DNA of 47,788 nucleotides from Rhodospirillaceae bacterium. Lineage in GTDB: Bacteria; Pseudomonadota; Gammaproteobacteria; Steroidobacterales; Rariloculaceae. Positions 17,864 through 26,163 of the stretch are shown in pieces; the first letter of the stretch is position 1; the number at the start of each line of letters is the position of its first letter. The stretch is taken from NCBI GenBank assembly GCA_002718345.1, contig PBDA01000063.1, forward strand, positions 1 to 47,788, read 5' to 3'. The notes beneath the pieces were generated by a model. It worked only from the letters and a program-made list of their open reading frames with translations. It was not told the origin of the DNA and did no database searches. Made by a program: the position numbers and the translations under genes.

Positions 17864-19195
17864 CTAACCAGTCAGTGTTCTTAACAAGTTAGAATAATCT
17901 TCTGAAATTCGAGATTCTGTCTCTTTTAGAAACTTAACTCTTCGGCATGCATGAAGGACAGTTGTGTGGTCCCTTCCACCAAAAGCATCTCCAATTTCAG
18001 GCAAACTATGGTTGGTTAATTCTTTTGCTAAAGCCATAGCGATTTGTCGAGGTCTTGTTATTGAGCGGCTTCGGCGCTTTGAAAGAAGGTCAGCAATGCG
18101 AATTTTAAAGTACTCTGCCACTATACGCTGGATGTTATCTATGGTTACAAGCTTGTCTTGAAGAGCAAGCAGGTCTCGTAAAGCTTCTTTGGTAAAATCT
18201 AACGTTATGGGTTGTCCTGTGAATTGGGAATTAGCAAGCACACGCCGAAGAGCTCCCTCAAGTTCGCGCACGTTTGAACGTATTCTTTGTGCAATAAAAA
18301 AGGCTACTTCCTCTGGAAGGTGGTGTCCCTCAGCAGAGGCTTTACTCATAAGAATTGCAACAGACGTTTCTAATTCCGGTGGCTCTATGGCAACCGTCAA
18401 GCCCCAGCCCATTCTGGACTTCAATCGCTCTTCGAGCCCTGTTACTTCTTTTGGATACCGGTCACAAGTCAGAATGATTTGTCTTTGTCCCTCCAAGAGC
18501 GCATTAAATGTGTGGAAAAACTCCTCCTGAGATCGCTCTTTACCGGCAAAAAACTGTATATCATCTATCAGCAAAGCATCTAGAGACCTGTATGCGCGCT
18601 TAAATTCTGCAATCGTGTTGTGTTGAAGGCCTCTAACCATATCCCCAACAAAACGCTCAGAGTGGATATAGGCGACTTTTGCGGTAGGGTCTCGCTGAAG
18701 AATGACATTACCAACGGCATGCATCAGATGGGTTTTGCCAAGACCGACACCCCCGTAAATAAAAAGCGGATTGTAGGCATAACCTGGATTTGAACCTACT
18801 TGCAATGCCGCCGCCCTGGCAAGTTGATTGCTTTTTCCTTCTACAAAACTTTCAAATGTGAAGTTAGGGTTTAGCCTGTTGCCGAGAGTAGGGTAACGTG
18901 GCTTATCTTTTGTTTGACTAGCGCCAGTAATACCAGCAGACAGAGGCGGTTTGCGACTACCAACAATAACCTCTACAGGAGTAGTGCCGGCTACAGAGAG
19001 AATTTGAGCCATGCAGTTTTCTTGAACCCAGTCCACCACAAATCGATTTGGAGCAAGAAGACGAAGTCCAACAGAAGTCGATTCGGCTTGTAACGGCCTA
19101 ATCCAAGTATTAAATTGTTGTTCTGGTAGTTCTAACTCTAAAGCTTTTAGACATTGATTCCAGAGAGACGGTTGAGCCGCCGAATTTGCTGCCAC
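17864..19195 (-). CDS. dnaA: Chromosomal replication initiator DnaA
   Basis: An AAA+ ATPase that binds DnaA boxes and melts oriC. Domain I occupies about residues 1-85 ([23 protein letters not shown]), with a short domain II linker. The AAA+ domain starts at [15 protein letters not shown], with Walker [13 protein letters not shown] and Walker [13 protein letters not shown]. Domain IV ends with the DNA-binding [15 protein letters not shown]. The start is GTG at 19195 with no strong ribosome-binding site. The length of 443 is slightly short for the class because of the short linker. Confidence 0.97.
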   Translation of the reverse strand: MAANSAAQPSLWNQCLKALELELPEQQFNTWIRPLQAESTSVGLRLLAPNRFVVDWVQENCMAQILSVAGTTPVEVIVGSRKPPLSAGITGASQTKDKPRYPTLGNRLNPNFTFESFVEGKSNQLARAAALQVGSNPGYAYNPLFIYGGVGLGKTHLMHAVGNVILQRDPTAKVAYIHSERFVGDMVRGLQHNTIAEFKRAYRSLDALLIDDIQFFAGKERSQEEFFHTFNALLEGQRQIILTCDRYPKEVTGLEERLKSRMGWGLTVAIEPPELETSVAILMSKASAEGHHLPEEVAFFIAQRIRSNVRELEGALRRVLANSQFTGQPITLDFTKEALRDLLALQDKLVTIDNIQRIVAEYFKIRIADLLSKRRSRSITRPRQIAMALAKELTNHSLPEIGDAFGGRDHTTVLHACRRVKFLKETESRISEDYSNLLRTLTG

Positions 19196-19305
19196 AGTTA
19201 TCTTTATTCTTTTTTATTTATAAAATTTTAAGGGCCGATATCATTAACTAAAGTCTATAATGATCTTGGGTTGTGTGGCTAGAGCTTAAACTTATGCGGC
19301 CGGTA

Positions 19306-19334
19306 TTGACAGCTTGTTTTACCAAGCGTAGAGT
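19306..19334 (+). promoter_or_regulatory. Sigma-70 promoter of rpmH
   Basis: A perfect -35 TTGACA (19306-19311) and a -10 TAGAGT (19329-19334) are separated by 17 bases, giving a start near 19341 and a leader of about 74 bases. The placement matches the strong rpmH promoters of other gammaproteobacteria. The rest of the dnaA-rpmH spacer on the minus strand is AT-rich, with no clear dnaA promoter. Confidence 0.7.
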
Positions 19335-19414
19335 TGCCCGCTCTTCGGCTCCGCTCATCTCATTGTTTTGATTGGAACTTTTTTAATCGAACCGCAAACT
19401 GCACCGAACATATC

Positions 19415-19549
19415 GTGAAAAGAACTTTTCAACCCAGCAATCTCAAGCGCAAACGTACACATGGTTACAGAGCGCGCATGGCTACGAAAGGTGGCCGGGA
19501 AGTATTGCGACGCCGACGGGCAAAAGGCCGAGCGCGACTCTCGCCTTAA
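19415..19549 (+). CDS. rpmH: 50S ribosomal protein L34
   Basis: A small basic ribosomal protein. GTG 19415 gives a 44-residue product starting [20 protein letters not shown] and ending KGRARLSP, the full conserved L34 sequence. The frame stays open further upstream (to 19334), but those residues have no L34 counterpart. It is followed by rnpA after 26 bases, as is general in bacteria. Confidence 0.97.
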   Translation: MKRTFQPSNLKRKRTHGYRARMATKGGREVLRRRRAKGRARLSP

Positions 19550-19575
19550 ATTTTAAGAGTCCAATTGCAAATTTG

Positions 19576-19941
19576 ATGCTATCAGGCGCACCGTTTACTC
19601 GTAAGCAGCGCTTAACACAGTCTATGGAATATTCGCGAGTTTTCTCCAAAGCCATTCGTTCTACTGATCGGTATTTTACTGTTCTCGCCAGAAATGGAGT
19701 CTGCGATAATTCACGATTAGGGTTAGCTATTTCAAAAAAAATAGATAAACGTGCTGTGGCTAGAAACAAGCTAAAGAGGCTATGCAGAGAAGTATTTAGA
19801 CAGAAAGACTTAGCGTCACTTGATTGTATAGTTATGGCAAAACGTGATGCCGTAGGCGTTGCAAACAAAACATTGATTAAGAGTTTGCATAAACATTTTT
19901 GTCGTGTGCTTAGCCAAGCAAGGAAGCAAAACAGTGGATAA
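19576..19941 (+). CDS. rnpA: Ribonuclease P protein component
   Basis: The protein subunit of RNase P, which with its RNA trims the 5' ends of tRNA precursors. The 121-residue product has the N-terminal FTRKQRLTQSMEYSRVF, the GLAISKK segment and the RNR-type motif in the form ARNKLKRLCRE (the second Arg of RNR is Lys). ATG 19576 is preferred to the adjacent in-frame TTG 19573. The 3' end overlaps the start of yidC by 8 bases. No yidD lies between them, unlike most bacteria. Confidence 0.95.
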   Translation: MLSGAPFTRKQRLTQSMEYSRVFSKAIRSTDRYFTVLARNGVCDNSRLGLAISKKIDKRAVARNKLKRLCREVFRQKDLASLDCIVMAKRDAVGVANKTLIKSLHKHFCRVLSQARKQNSG

Positions 19942-21568
19942 TATTCGGTTACTAGTTTGGGCAACATTTACCCTAATGCTTTGGGTCACTTATCAAGCTT
20001 GGATTACACAATACCCAACTGAGTACCAAGAAACTTCAGAAACGATAGTTGATTTTAATGAGCAGCCCAATCTTCCTGTTATCACAAACACAGAATTGCC
20101 TCTTTTGGAGGAGCCATTAGTCGCACCTCCTCTTGTTTCAGAAGAAGTTAACCCTCAAGTAATACGAGTTCAAACAGATGTTCTTGATCTTCTGATTGAT
20201 GAAAATGGGGGAGATTTAGTTCGGGCTGATTTACTTAACTATCCGATTGAGAAGGACTCCAACACGGTAGTCAGGTTATTAGATTTCTCAGGTGAAAATA
20301 AGTGGGTTTTTCAAACAGGCTTGAGAAGTGCTGGTGGTGATGCTGAGCCTAACCACTTAGAGCGTTTTTCAGCTAGTAGTCAAGAGTACGATTTAATTGA
20401 AGGGGAAGATGAAATTACAGTGGTTCTAGACTGGCAAAGTATGGGCCCTATTAGAGCCAGAAAAGTTTATACATTTCGTAGAGGGCAATATGCTGTTGAT
20501 CTGAACATTGTGTTGGAAAATACAGGCGATCAGACATGGAGAGGTGCGTCTTATGGACAAATTGTCAGATATCATCGACCAGTTGAACGTTCGTTTACAT
20601 CAGTAGACTCTTATTCTTTTCGCGGGCCCGTCCTTTATGATGGGAACGAGTATGAGAAGCTTGATTTTTCAGATTTGGCTGAAGAGCCAGTATCTCAAAT
20701 AATAGCTGGGGGCTGGCTAGCTGCTATTCAGCATCATTTCCTGGCAGCAATTGTTCCTCCGACACAAGATGCATTTAGTTATCAAGCTGCCACTCGTGGT
20801 CAAGAATTTGTACTTACTGGCTTATCAGGTGTAGTGGAAGTCCCTGCTGGAGGCTCGCTTGAATTTCCCTTAAAACTTTTTGTAGGACCAAAGCTTCAAG
20901 ATCAGTTAAGCAATGCTGGGCCTGAGCTAGAATTAACTGTTGACTATGGAATGTTGACGTTACTGGCACAACCTCTTTTTTGGGCTCTTCAAAAGGCTCA
21001 TAGTTATGTTGGTAATTGGGGTTGGTCCATAATTATTATCACACTGTTGATAAAGCTTGCTTTCTATAAACTCACGGCAACCTCTGGGCGTTCTATGGCC
21101 AAGATGCGCAAACTTCAGCCTAGAATGAAAGCACTTCAGGAGACATATAAAGACAATCGTGAAGAGCTTAGTCGGCACATGATGGCGCTTTATAAACGCG
21201 AGAAAGTTAATCCGGCTGCTGGGTGCTTACCGATTCTGATACAGATGCCTTTTTTCTTTGCATTTTACTGGGTTTTGATAGAAACGGTGGAGATACGACA
21301 AGCGCCGTTCATGTTTTGGCTTAATGACCTTTCGTCCAGGGACCCATACTTTGTGTTACCTGTCTTAATGGGGGCAGCAATGTTGGTTCAAACTCGGTTA
21401 AATCCTGCGCCACCAGACCCTATACAAGCTAAGGTCATGCAAATTATGCCAGTAGTGTTCTCTGTGTTTTTCGCTTTTTTCCCAGCAGGATTAGTTCTTT
21501 ACTGGTTAACGAATACGGCACTATCAATTCTTCAGCAATGGCGAATCAATAAGCTTATAGCTGAGTAA
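19934..21568 (+). CDS. yidC: Membrane protein insertase YidC
   Basis: Inserts and folds inner-membrane proteins alone or with SecYEG. GTG 19934 gives MDNIRLLVWATFTLML, the usual YidC start; the frame opens earlier but within rnpA. After the N-terminal segment (about 4-20) comes a periplasmic P1 domain (about 50-330). The conserved insertase core then begins at about YVGNWGWSIIIITLLIK, with TSGRSMAKMRKLQPRMKALQ in the cytosolic loop and further segments up to ALSILQQWRINK. The groove arginine of E. coli (R366) appears to be Lys here (ITLLIKLAFY). The length of 544 is normal. Confidence 0.96.
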   Translation: MDNIRLLVWATFTLMLWVTYQAWITQYPTEYQETSETIVDFNEQPNLPVITNTELPLLEEPLVAPPLVSEEVNPQVIRVQTDVLDLLIDENGGDLVRADLLNYPIEKDSNTVVRLLDFSGENKWVFQTGLRSAGGDAEPNHLERFSASSQEYDLIEGEDEITVVLDWQSMGPIRARKVYTFRRGQYAVDLNIVLENTGDQTWRGASYGQIVRYHRPVERSFTSVDSYSFRGPVLYDGNEYEKLDFSDLAEEPVSQIIAGGWLAAIQHHFLAAIVPPTQDAFSYQAATRGQEFVLTGLSGVVEVPAGGSLEFPLKLFVGPKLQDQLSNAGPELELTVDYGMLTLLAQPLFWALQKAHSYVGNWGWSIIIITLLIKLAFYKLTATSGRSMAKMRKLQPRMKALQETYKDNREELSRHMMALYKREKVNPAAGCLPILIQMPFFFAFYWVLIETVEIRQAPFMFWLNDLSSRDPYFVLPVLMGAAMLVQTRLNPAPPDPIQAKVMQIMPVVFSVFFAFFPAGLVLYWLTNTALSILQQWRINKLIAE

Positions 21569-21628
21569 ATGTAAATTCTTAGGTGCTGGGAGAGAAGGTA
21601 GTTATGAAAAACACCTCGGTTATAAGCA

Positions 21629-22984
21629 TTGAATTACCAAGCTGACGATACAATAGCTGCTATTGCAACTCCCTCTGGTTCGGGGGCGATTGCAATTGTG
21701 CGAATCTCGGGCGATAAAGCTTTGGAAATTACCCGGGAAATAGTTGGCATAAAGCCTCGCGCTCGTCATGCTCATATATGCAGTTTTAGCGATGAAAATA
21801 AAAACATTCTAGATCAGGGGCTCGTTTTATTTTTTCCTGGGCCAAATTCATTTACGGGTGAAGATTTGGCTGAGCTGCATTGTCATGGCGGAGTGGTGAT
21901 AAGTGATTGGTTATTGAGCACCGTTCTTAGTCTTGGCGCTAGAGCTGCCGAGCCAGGGGAATTTACACTCCGAGCGTTTTTAAATAATAAAATTGATTTA
22001 ACACAGGCAGAAGCCGTAGCAGATTTAATAAGCAGCGGCTCTAGAGAAGCAGCACAGGCAGCTTTTCGTTCTTTGAATGGCACTTTCTCCGATGGTGTAG
22101 AAAAACTACAGAAAAATTTAACTGAAACCCGTGCACATATAGAGGCATGGCTGGATTTTCCTGATGAGGACATCGAGCCAGCGCAAGTTCAAGAACTAGG
22201 GGCGCGTTTAAAAGATAACATAGAAGCTCTAGAACGTATCGACTCCTCAGCTCGTGAGGGAGTTCAGCTAAGAGATGGAATTGATATAGTAATCGCGGGC
22301 CCTCCTAATGTTGGAAAGTCTAGCTTAATGAATCGTTTAGCAGGGTATGATGCCGCCATAGTTGCAAAAATTCCTGGTACAACCAGGGACCCCCTTAAAG
22401 AACACCTATCAATAGACGGACTGCCGGTGACCCTAACTGATACAGCAGGGTTTCGAGCATCAAATGACCCGATAGAGTTAGAAGGTGTTCGACGAGGTAA
22501 ACAAGCCATAGAGCGTGCCAATCATTTACTGTGGATGGTTGATGTTCGAGATGAGCTTAGCGTTTCTTTAGAAAACGCACGCAAATATTGCGACATTGAT
22601 ACTGCAATTACCATCTTGCAAAATAAGGTGGATCTTGTATCACAAAACACAAAACTATTTGATTGCGAAGACCTCACAGTTATTCGCCTCTCAGCTTTAA
22701 CTGGCGAGGGCGTTTCTATTTTAAGAGAACACATAAAATCTCTTGCTGATTTTGGGGGGGAGAGTTCAGGAACCTTTAGCGCACGCTCTCGACACATTAA
22801 CGCGTTACAACGAGCACATGAAAACATTACTAGTGCATCAAAAGAACTTTTGTCAAATAGGGCCTTAGAGTTAGCAGCAGAGGATTTGCGCACTGCTCAG
22901 TCTGCATTAAGCGAGCTAACAGGTGAGGTCAGTAGCGATGATCTTCTTGGTGAAATTTTTTCTGGTTTTTGTATAGGAAAATAA
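21629..22984 (+). CDS. mnmE: tRNA modification GTPase MnmE
   Basis: Works with MnmG to install the (carboxymethyl)aminomethyl group on wobble uridine 34. The N-terminal folate-binding domain shows DTIAAIATPSGSGAIAIVRISG. The helical domain is split by the G domain, with GPPNVGKSSLMN, DTAGFR and NKVD, and the protein ends with the catalytic FCIGK. TTG 21629 is the only usable start, because a stop lies two codons before it. An ATG at 21604 with a good GAGAAGG site opens a 13-codon frame that overlaps this start and may couple translation. The length is 451. Confidence 0.95.
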   Translation: MNYQADDTIAAIATPSGSGAIAIVRISGDKALEITREIVGIKPRARHAHICSFSDENKNILDQGLVLFFPGPNSFTGEDLAELHCHGGVVISDWLLSTVLSLGARAAEPGEFTLRAFLNNKIDLTQAEAVADLISSGSREAAQAAFRSLNGTFSDGVEKLQKNLTETRAHIEAWLDFPDEDIEPAQVQELGARLKDNIEALERIDSSAREGVQLRDGIDIVIAGPPNVGKSSLMNRLAGYDAAIVAKIPGTTRDPLKEHLSIDGLPVTLTDTAGFRASNDPIELEGVRRGKQAIERANHLLWMVDVRDELSVSLENARKYCDIDTAITILQNKVDLVSQNTKLFDCEDLTVIRLSALTGEGVSILREHIKSLADFGGESSGTFSARSRHINALQRAHENITSASKELLSNRALELAAEDLRTAQSALSELTGEVSSDDLLGEIFSGFCIGK

Positions 22985-23031
22985 AATAGGTATTCTGTGA
23001 TTAGATTCATTAAAAAATTAGGTAAAGGCAT

Positions 23032-23406
23032 ATGATTAGAAAAGCTCACCCTCTTATATTTTTAATGAGTTTTTTTTCGTTATTGTTTTTGTCCTCGGCA
23101 AAAGCACATCATTCGCATTCAATGTTTGATCTTGAAAAGGAAGTTACGATCACAGGAACTGTAACGTCTTTTTTGTTTCGTAATCCACATTGTTTTTTAT
23201 ACGTTGATGTCGAGGATGAAAGCGGCAATATAATAAATTATTGGATCGAGATGGCGCCTATTCCCCGAATGATTCAAAATGGCGTCAGCATAAAAACGTT
23301 TCAATCAGGGGATACCGTAACAGTCAATATGCATCCGTTAAATGATGGCCGCCCTGGGGGCAATTACACGACCATCGTGACTGCCGATGGGAATATTTAC
23401 GATTGA
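23032..23406 (+). CDS. Exported DUF6152-family protein
   Basis: A 124-residue secreted protein with a clear signal peptide (basic start, hydrophobic core to about residue 22, cleavage after AKA). The mature part begins HHSHSMFDLEKEVTITGTVT and continues with FRNPHCFLYVDVED, the histidine-rich start and GTVT...NPH pattern of the DUF6152 family. The fold is probably a small beta-barrel; the function is unknown. The next gene encodes another exported protein of a family I associate with this one. It follows mnmE by 47 bases on the same strand. Confidence 0.75.
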   Translation: MIRKAHPLIFLMSFFSLLFLSSAKAHHSHSMFDLEKEVTITGTVTSFLFRNPHCFLYVDVEDESGNIINYWIEMAPIPRMIQNGVSIKTFQSGDTVTVNMHPLNDGRPGGNYTTIVTADGNIYD

Positions 23407-23485
23407 AAAAAGTTTTCTTATGGAATTAAGATCGTTGCTAAAGATTTTTTAAGGTAACGTCTTTGATTCATTTTGGACTTGGGTT

Positions 23486-24556
23486 ATGCGTAAAATTTTT
23501 TCAATTTTTGTTTTTTTGCTTGGTGCTTCTGTTAGCGCACAGGATATTTTTACGACCAAAGACTTTCGAGAGGACCGTGACCTCTGGACGGATCCAGCTT
23601 ATTTCCGAAATAACAGCGCTGATGAAATGAGAGAAATGGACACCGCTAGTGCTTATGGCTTGGAAGGAACGGCCCAACTGGGGGCAGCCGAATTGGCTAG
23701 CCCTTATCCATATCAAAGTGCTTCAGCACACTATGAGTCGTGGTTGGAAGAAGCAGACGGAGGAACACAACATACTTGGGAAACTTTGCCAGATTGGCAA
23801 GGTCGTTTTACTGGAGGAGCTGACCGGATGTACGGAGGTTCAAATCCGGCTAGCGAGGTTGTCAAGTTTTTAACACCTGAGTATCAGGAGTACTTTGTTC
23901 AAGACATGAAATCTTTAGCTGACAAACGTTCTTGGGGGGCTAATGCCTTTTGTTTTCCTGGAGGCTTTACAACCTCTGTGAGGGATGCAGAGGAATTCAT
24001 TATTACGCCAGATAGAGCGTGGTTTCTTGGCGCAGGCAACAATAGAAATTACATACGATGGATATATACAGATAATACAGGCCATACTTCAGAGGAATTT
24101 CAGTATCCAAAATGGCATGGCGAGTCAATTGGTTTTTGGGATGGCGACTCTCTTGTTGTCTATACCAACCAGATTCGAGGATGGAAAGGAGGGCTTACTG
24201 AGTTTACAGATCAACTTGAAACCGTCGAGCGTTATCGTCGTATTGGGGATACGCTCCAGGGAGAAATTACTTTCTATGACCCACAGGTCCATGAAAAGCC
24301 CTTTCATTCAAAACTTGTTTATGAGCTTTATGTTGATACCAGGCCAGAGCTCAGGCCTCTCTATAACACATGCACAGACACCAATGGTCCTGCTAGCAAG
24401 GTCTACATGGATGAAAGAGGCATATTAAACGAAAGGCTTCCTGGAGATCCATTATATTGGGATGCTACTGATCCGCGGCCCTGGGATACTTTTTTAAACA
24501 TTAGCGAAGAAAGATATAGGCAATATCTAAATAGCATTGAAGATGGCGGCCATTAA
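23486..24556 (+). CDS. Exported protein of unknown function (WDGDSLVV family)
   Basis: A 356-residue protein with a signal peptide (about 1-18, cut after SVSA). I do not know its function. The segment GESIGFWDGDSLVVYT followed by LETVERYRRIGDTLQGEITFYDP matches a recurrent pattern (GHWEGDTLVVDT ... ERIRR ... LEDEITI.DP) in uncharacterised secreted proteins of Acidobacteria and Gammaproteobacteria. Those proteins often occur near DUF6152 genes, as here with a 79-base gap. Both are inferred to act in the periplasm or outside the cell. A short palindrome (TGGGCGCGCCCA, 24600-24611) with a weak T tract follows and might terminate transcription. Confidence 0.6.
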   Translation: MRKIFSIFVFLLGASVSAQDIFTTKDFREDRDLWTDPAYFRNNSADEMREMDTASAYGLEGTAQLGAAELASPYPYQSASAHYESWLEEADGGTQHTWETLPDWQGRFTGGADRMYGGSNPASEVVKFLTPEYQEYFVQDMKSLADKRSWGANAFCFPGGFTTSVRDAEEFIITPDRAWFLGAGNNRNYIRWIYTDNTGHTSEEFQYPKWHGESIGFWDGDSLVVYTNQIRGWKGGLTEFTDQLETVERYRRIGDTLQGEITFYDPQVHEKPFHSKLVYELYVDTRPELRPLYNTCTDTNGPASKVYMDERGILNERLPGDPLYWDATDPRPWDTFLNISEERYRQYLNSIEDGGH

Positions 24557-24645
24557 ATCTCAGGATATTTTTATATATGAAGATTGAGGCTCTTTTGATT
24601 GGGCGCGCCCAGTTTTAAATCTAGTGCAATGCTTAGAGAAAATAA

Positions 24646-25470
24646 TTGAGCACCTCAGTTCTCTTACTTGTTCTGCTTGCAGCAATTACACACGCTTCAT
24701 GGAATGCTTGGTTAAAAGTATCTGGCGATCGATTAATTGCCTTGGCAACTCTTGCTATAGGCTGGTTATTAGTCGGGTTGTTGTCACTACCATTTGTTGG
24801 TTTTCCATCAACGGAAGCATGGCCTTTTTTACTAGCATCCATAATTATTCATATAAGTTATTCATTGATGCTTATCAGGGCATATGAGTTTGCAGACCTA
24901 AGTACTACTTATCCAATAGCACGTGGTGTAGCGCCATTAGTCGTGGCAATATTGTCCGGGATTTTATTAGAGGAGCCCCTTGGGATTTTTGGGCTATTTG
25001 CGGTTTCTCTGATTGTTTTAGGCGTGATTTGGTTAGGACTGCCTTCTAGATCAAACGGATACAAGGGCCTAACGATTAGTTTGATAACAGGTTGTCTTAT
25101 AGGAATCTACACTTTTTTAGATGGCCTTGGCGGTCGAGTTAGTGGTTCCCCAAGTGCATACACAGCTTGCTTATTGATAGGTACAGCTATTCCACTGTTC
25201 ATAGTTACGGCTGTAGTACATAAAAGGAATTGTTTTAGATTGGTGCGCCCCTTATTGCTAAGGGGCTTTTTAGCAGGCGTTTTATCAGCCATAGCATTTG
25301 CGGTTGTTATTTGGGCTATGAGTATTGCACCCATGGGTTTGGTTGCAGCTGTTAGGGAGTCTAGTGTCGTCTTTGTGTCCATGCTTGGTGCATTGTTATT
25401 AAAGGAGCGTGTGCGTTGGGCAGCAGTGATATTGGTCTTTAGCGGAATCATGTTGGTAAGAATGGCTTGA
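24646..25470 (+). CDS. EamA/DMT-superfamily transporter
   Basis: A 274-residue inner-membrane permease with about ten hydrophobic segments in two repeated EamA halves (about 1-130 and 140-274). Typical marks are the N-terminal HASWNAWLK, SYSLMLIRAYEFADLSTTYPIARGVAPL in the first half, and APMGLVAAVRESSVVFVSMLGALLLKER in the second. The substrate cannot be told from the sequence; relatives export amino acids or metabolites. The start is TTG 24646. The stop overlaps the start of the next gene (TGATG), so the two are co-translated. Confidence 0.85.
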   Translation: MSTSVLLLVLLAAITHASWNAWLKVSGDRLIALATLAIGWLLVGLLSLPFVGFPSTEAWPFLLASIIIHISYSLMLIRAYEFADLSTTYPIARGVAPLVVAILSGILLEEPLGIFGLFAVSLIVLGVIWLGLPSRSNGYKGLTISLITGCLIGIYTFLDGLGGRVSGSPSAYTACLLIGTAIPLFIVTAVVHKRNCFRLVRPLLLRGFLAGVLSAIAFAVVIWAMSIAPMGLVAAVRESSVVFVSMLGALLLKERVRWAAVILVFSGIMLVRMA

Positions 25471-26060
25471 TGCTGATGAAAAAACCTATAGGAACAAGTT
25501 CGCTAGTTAGAATAAGACAATTTTGGGGCAATGCTCTGAAAGAGCCATTTTCTATTGGGGCAGTTGCACCAAGCAGCGTTTTTTTGGCGAGGAAAATCAC
25601 AAAAGGTATTGATCAAGATTCATTTGTGATTGAACTTGGCGCTGGTACAGGCGTTGTCACGAAAGCAATTTTGCATGCTGGTGTTGCCCCGAAGAACCTA
25701 ATTTTATTAGAGCAAAACCCTGATTTTGCAAAACTTCTAAAGGAACGCTTTTCTGATGTTACAGTTCTTCGATCAAATGCTCTTGATTTAGAAAAAGAAG
25801 CTTCCCATGTATTTGGTTCCGTGGACTTTATCGTTAGTGGACTGCCACTTATGTTGTTTAATGCTGATCAAAAAGAAAGCCTGCTTTCGCAGGCTTTTAA
25901 AATGCTTAAACCAAGCGGGTGCTTTCATCAATTTACATACGGCGGGAAGTGTCCTGTAGAGCAAAGTATCCTTCATTCTCTAAATCTTAAGGCAACATTT
26001 CTAAATTTTACTTTGTTTAATTTGCCGCCAGCCTTTGTTTATCGTTTAGAGCGATGTTAA
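25470..26060 (+). CDS. PmtA-like class I SAM methyltransferase
   Basis: A 196-residue methyltransferase resembling phosphatidylethanolamine N-methyltransferases of the Rhizobium PmtA type, which are also distant relatives of rRNA adenine dimethylases. Seen are FWGNALKEPFSIGAVAPSS, the SAM-binding VIELGAGTGVVTKAIL, an acidic end of strand 2 (LLEQNPDF), and IVSGLPLMLF at the motif IV position. Lipid methylation is inference from these marks. ATG 25470 overlaps the transporter stop as TGATG. A hairpin (26119-26135) lies between this gene and mnmG. Confidence 0.72.
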   Translation: MLMKKPIGTSSLVRIRQFWGNALKEPFSIGAVAPSSVFLARKITKGIDQDSFVIELGAGTGVVTKAILHAGVAPKNLILLEQNPDFAKLLKERFSDVTVLRSNALDLEKEASHVFGSVDFIVSGLPLMLFNADQKESLLSQAFKMLKPSGCFHQFTYGGKCPVEQSILHSLNLKATFLNFTLFNLPPAFVYRLERC

Positions 26061-26118
26061 AACTTAAAGCTGGTACAGGCATGAAAATTTCCTGACAAAA
26101 TAACAATCTCTGGTAGCT

Positions 26119-26135
26119 TAGGCTTTCTCAGCCTA
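26119..26135 (+). other. Small hairpin upstream of mnmG
   Basis: TAGGCT, a 5-base loop and AGCCTA form a perfect 6-bp stem 28 bases before the mnmG start. It has no T tract, so it is not a clear terminator. It may be part of the mnmG leader. Confidence 0.25.
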
Positions 26136-26163
26136 GAATCACACTTAATCAAGATGAAAACCT

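Noticed and set aside
24600-24611. TGGGCGCGCCCA palindrome as a strong terminator
   Set aside because: Only a 4-bp stem with a CGCG loop is possible and the T run after it is short, so it is mentioned only as a weak candidate.
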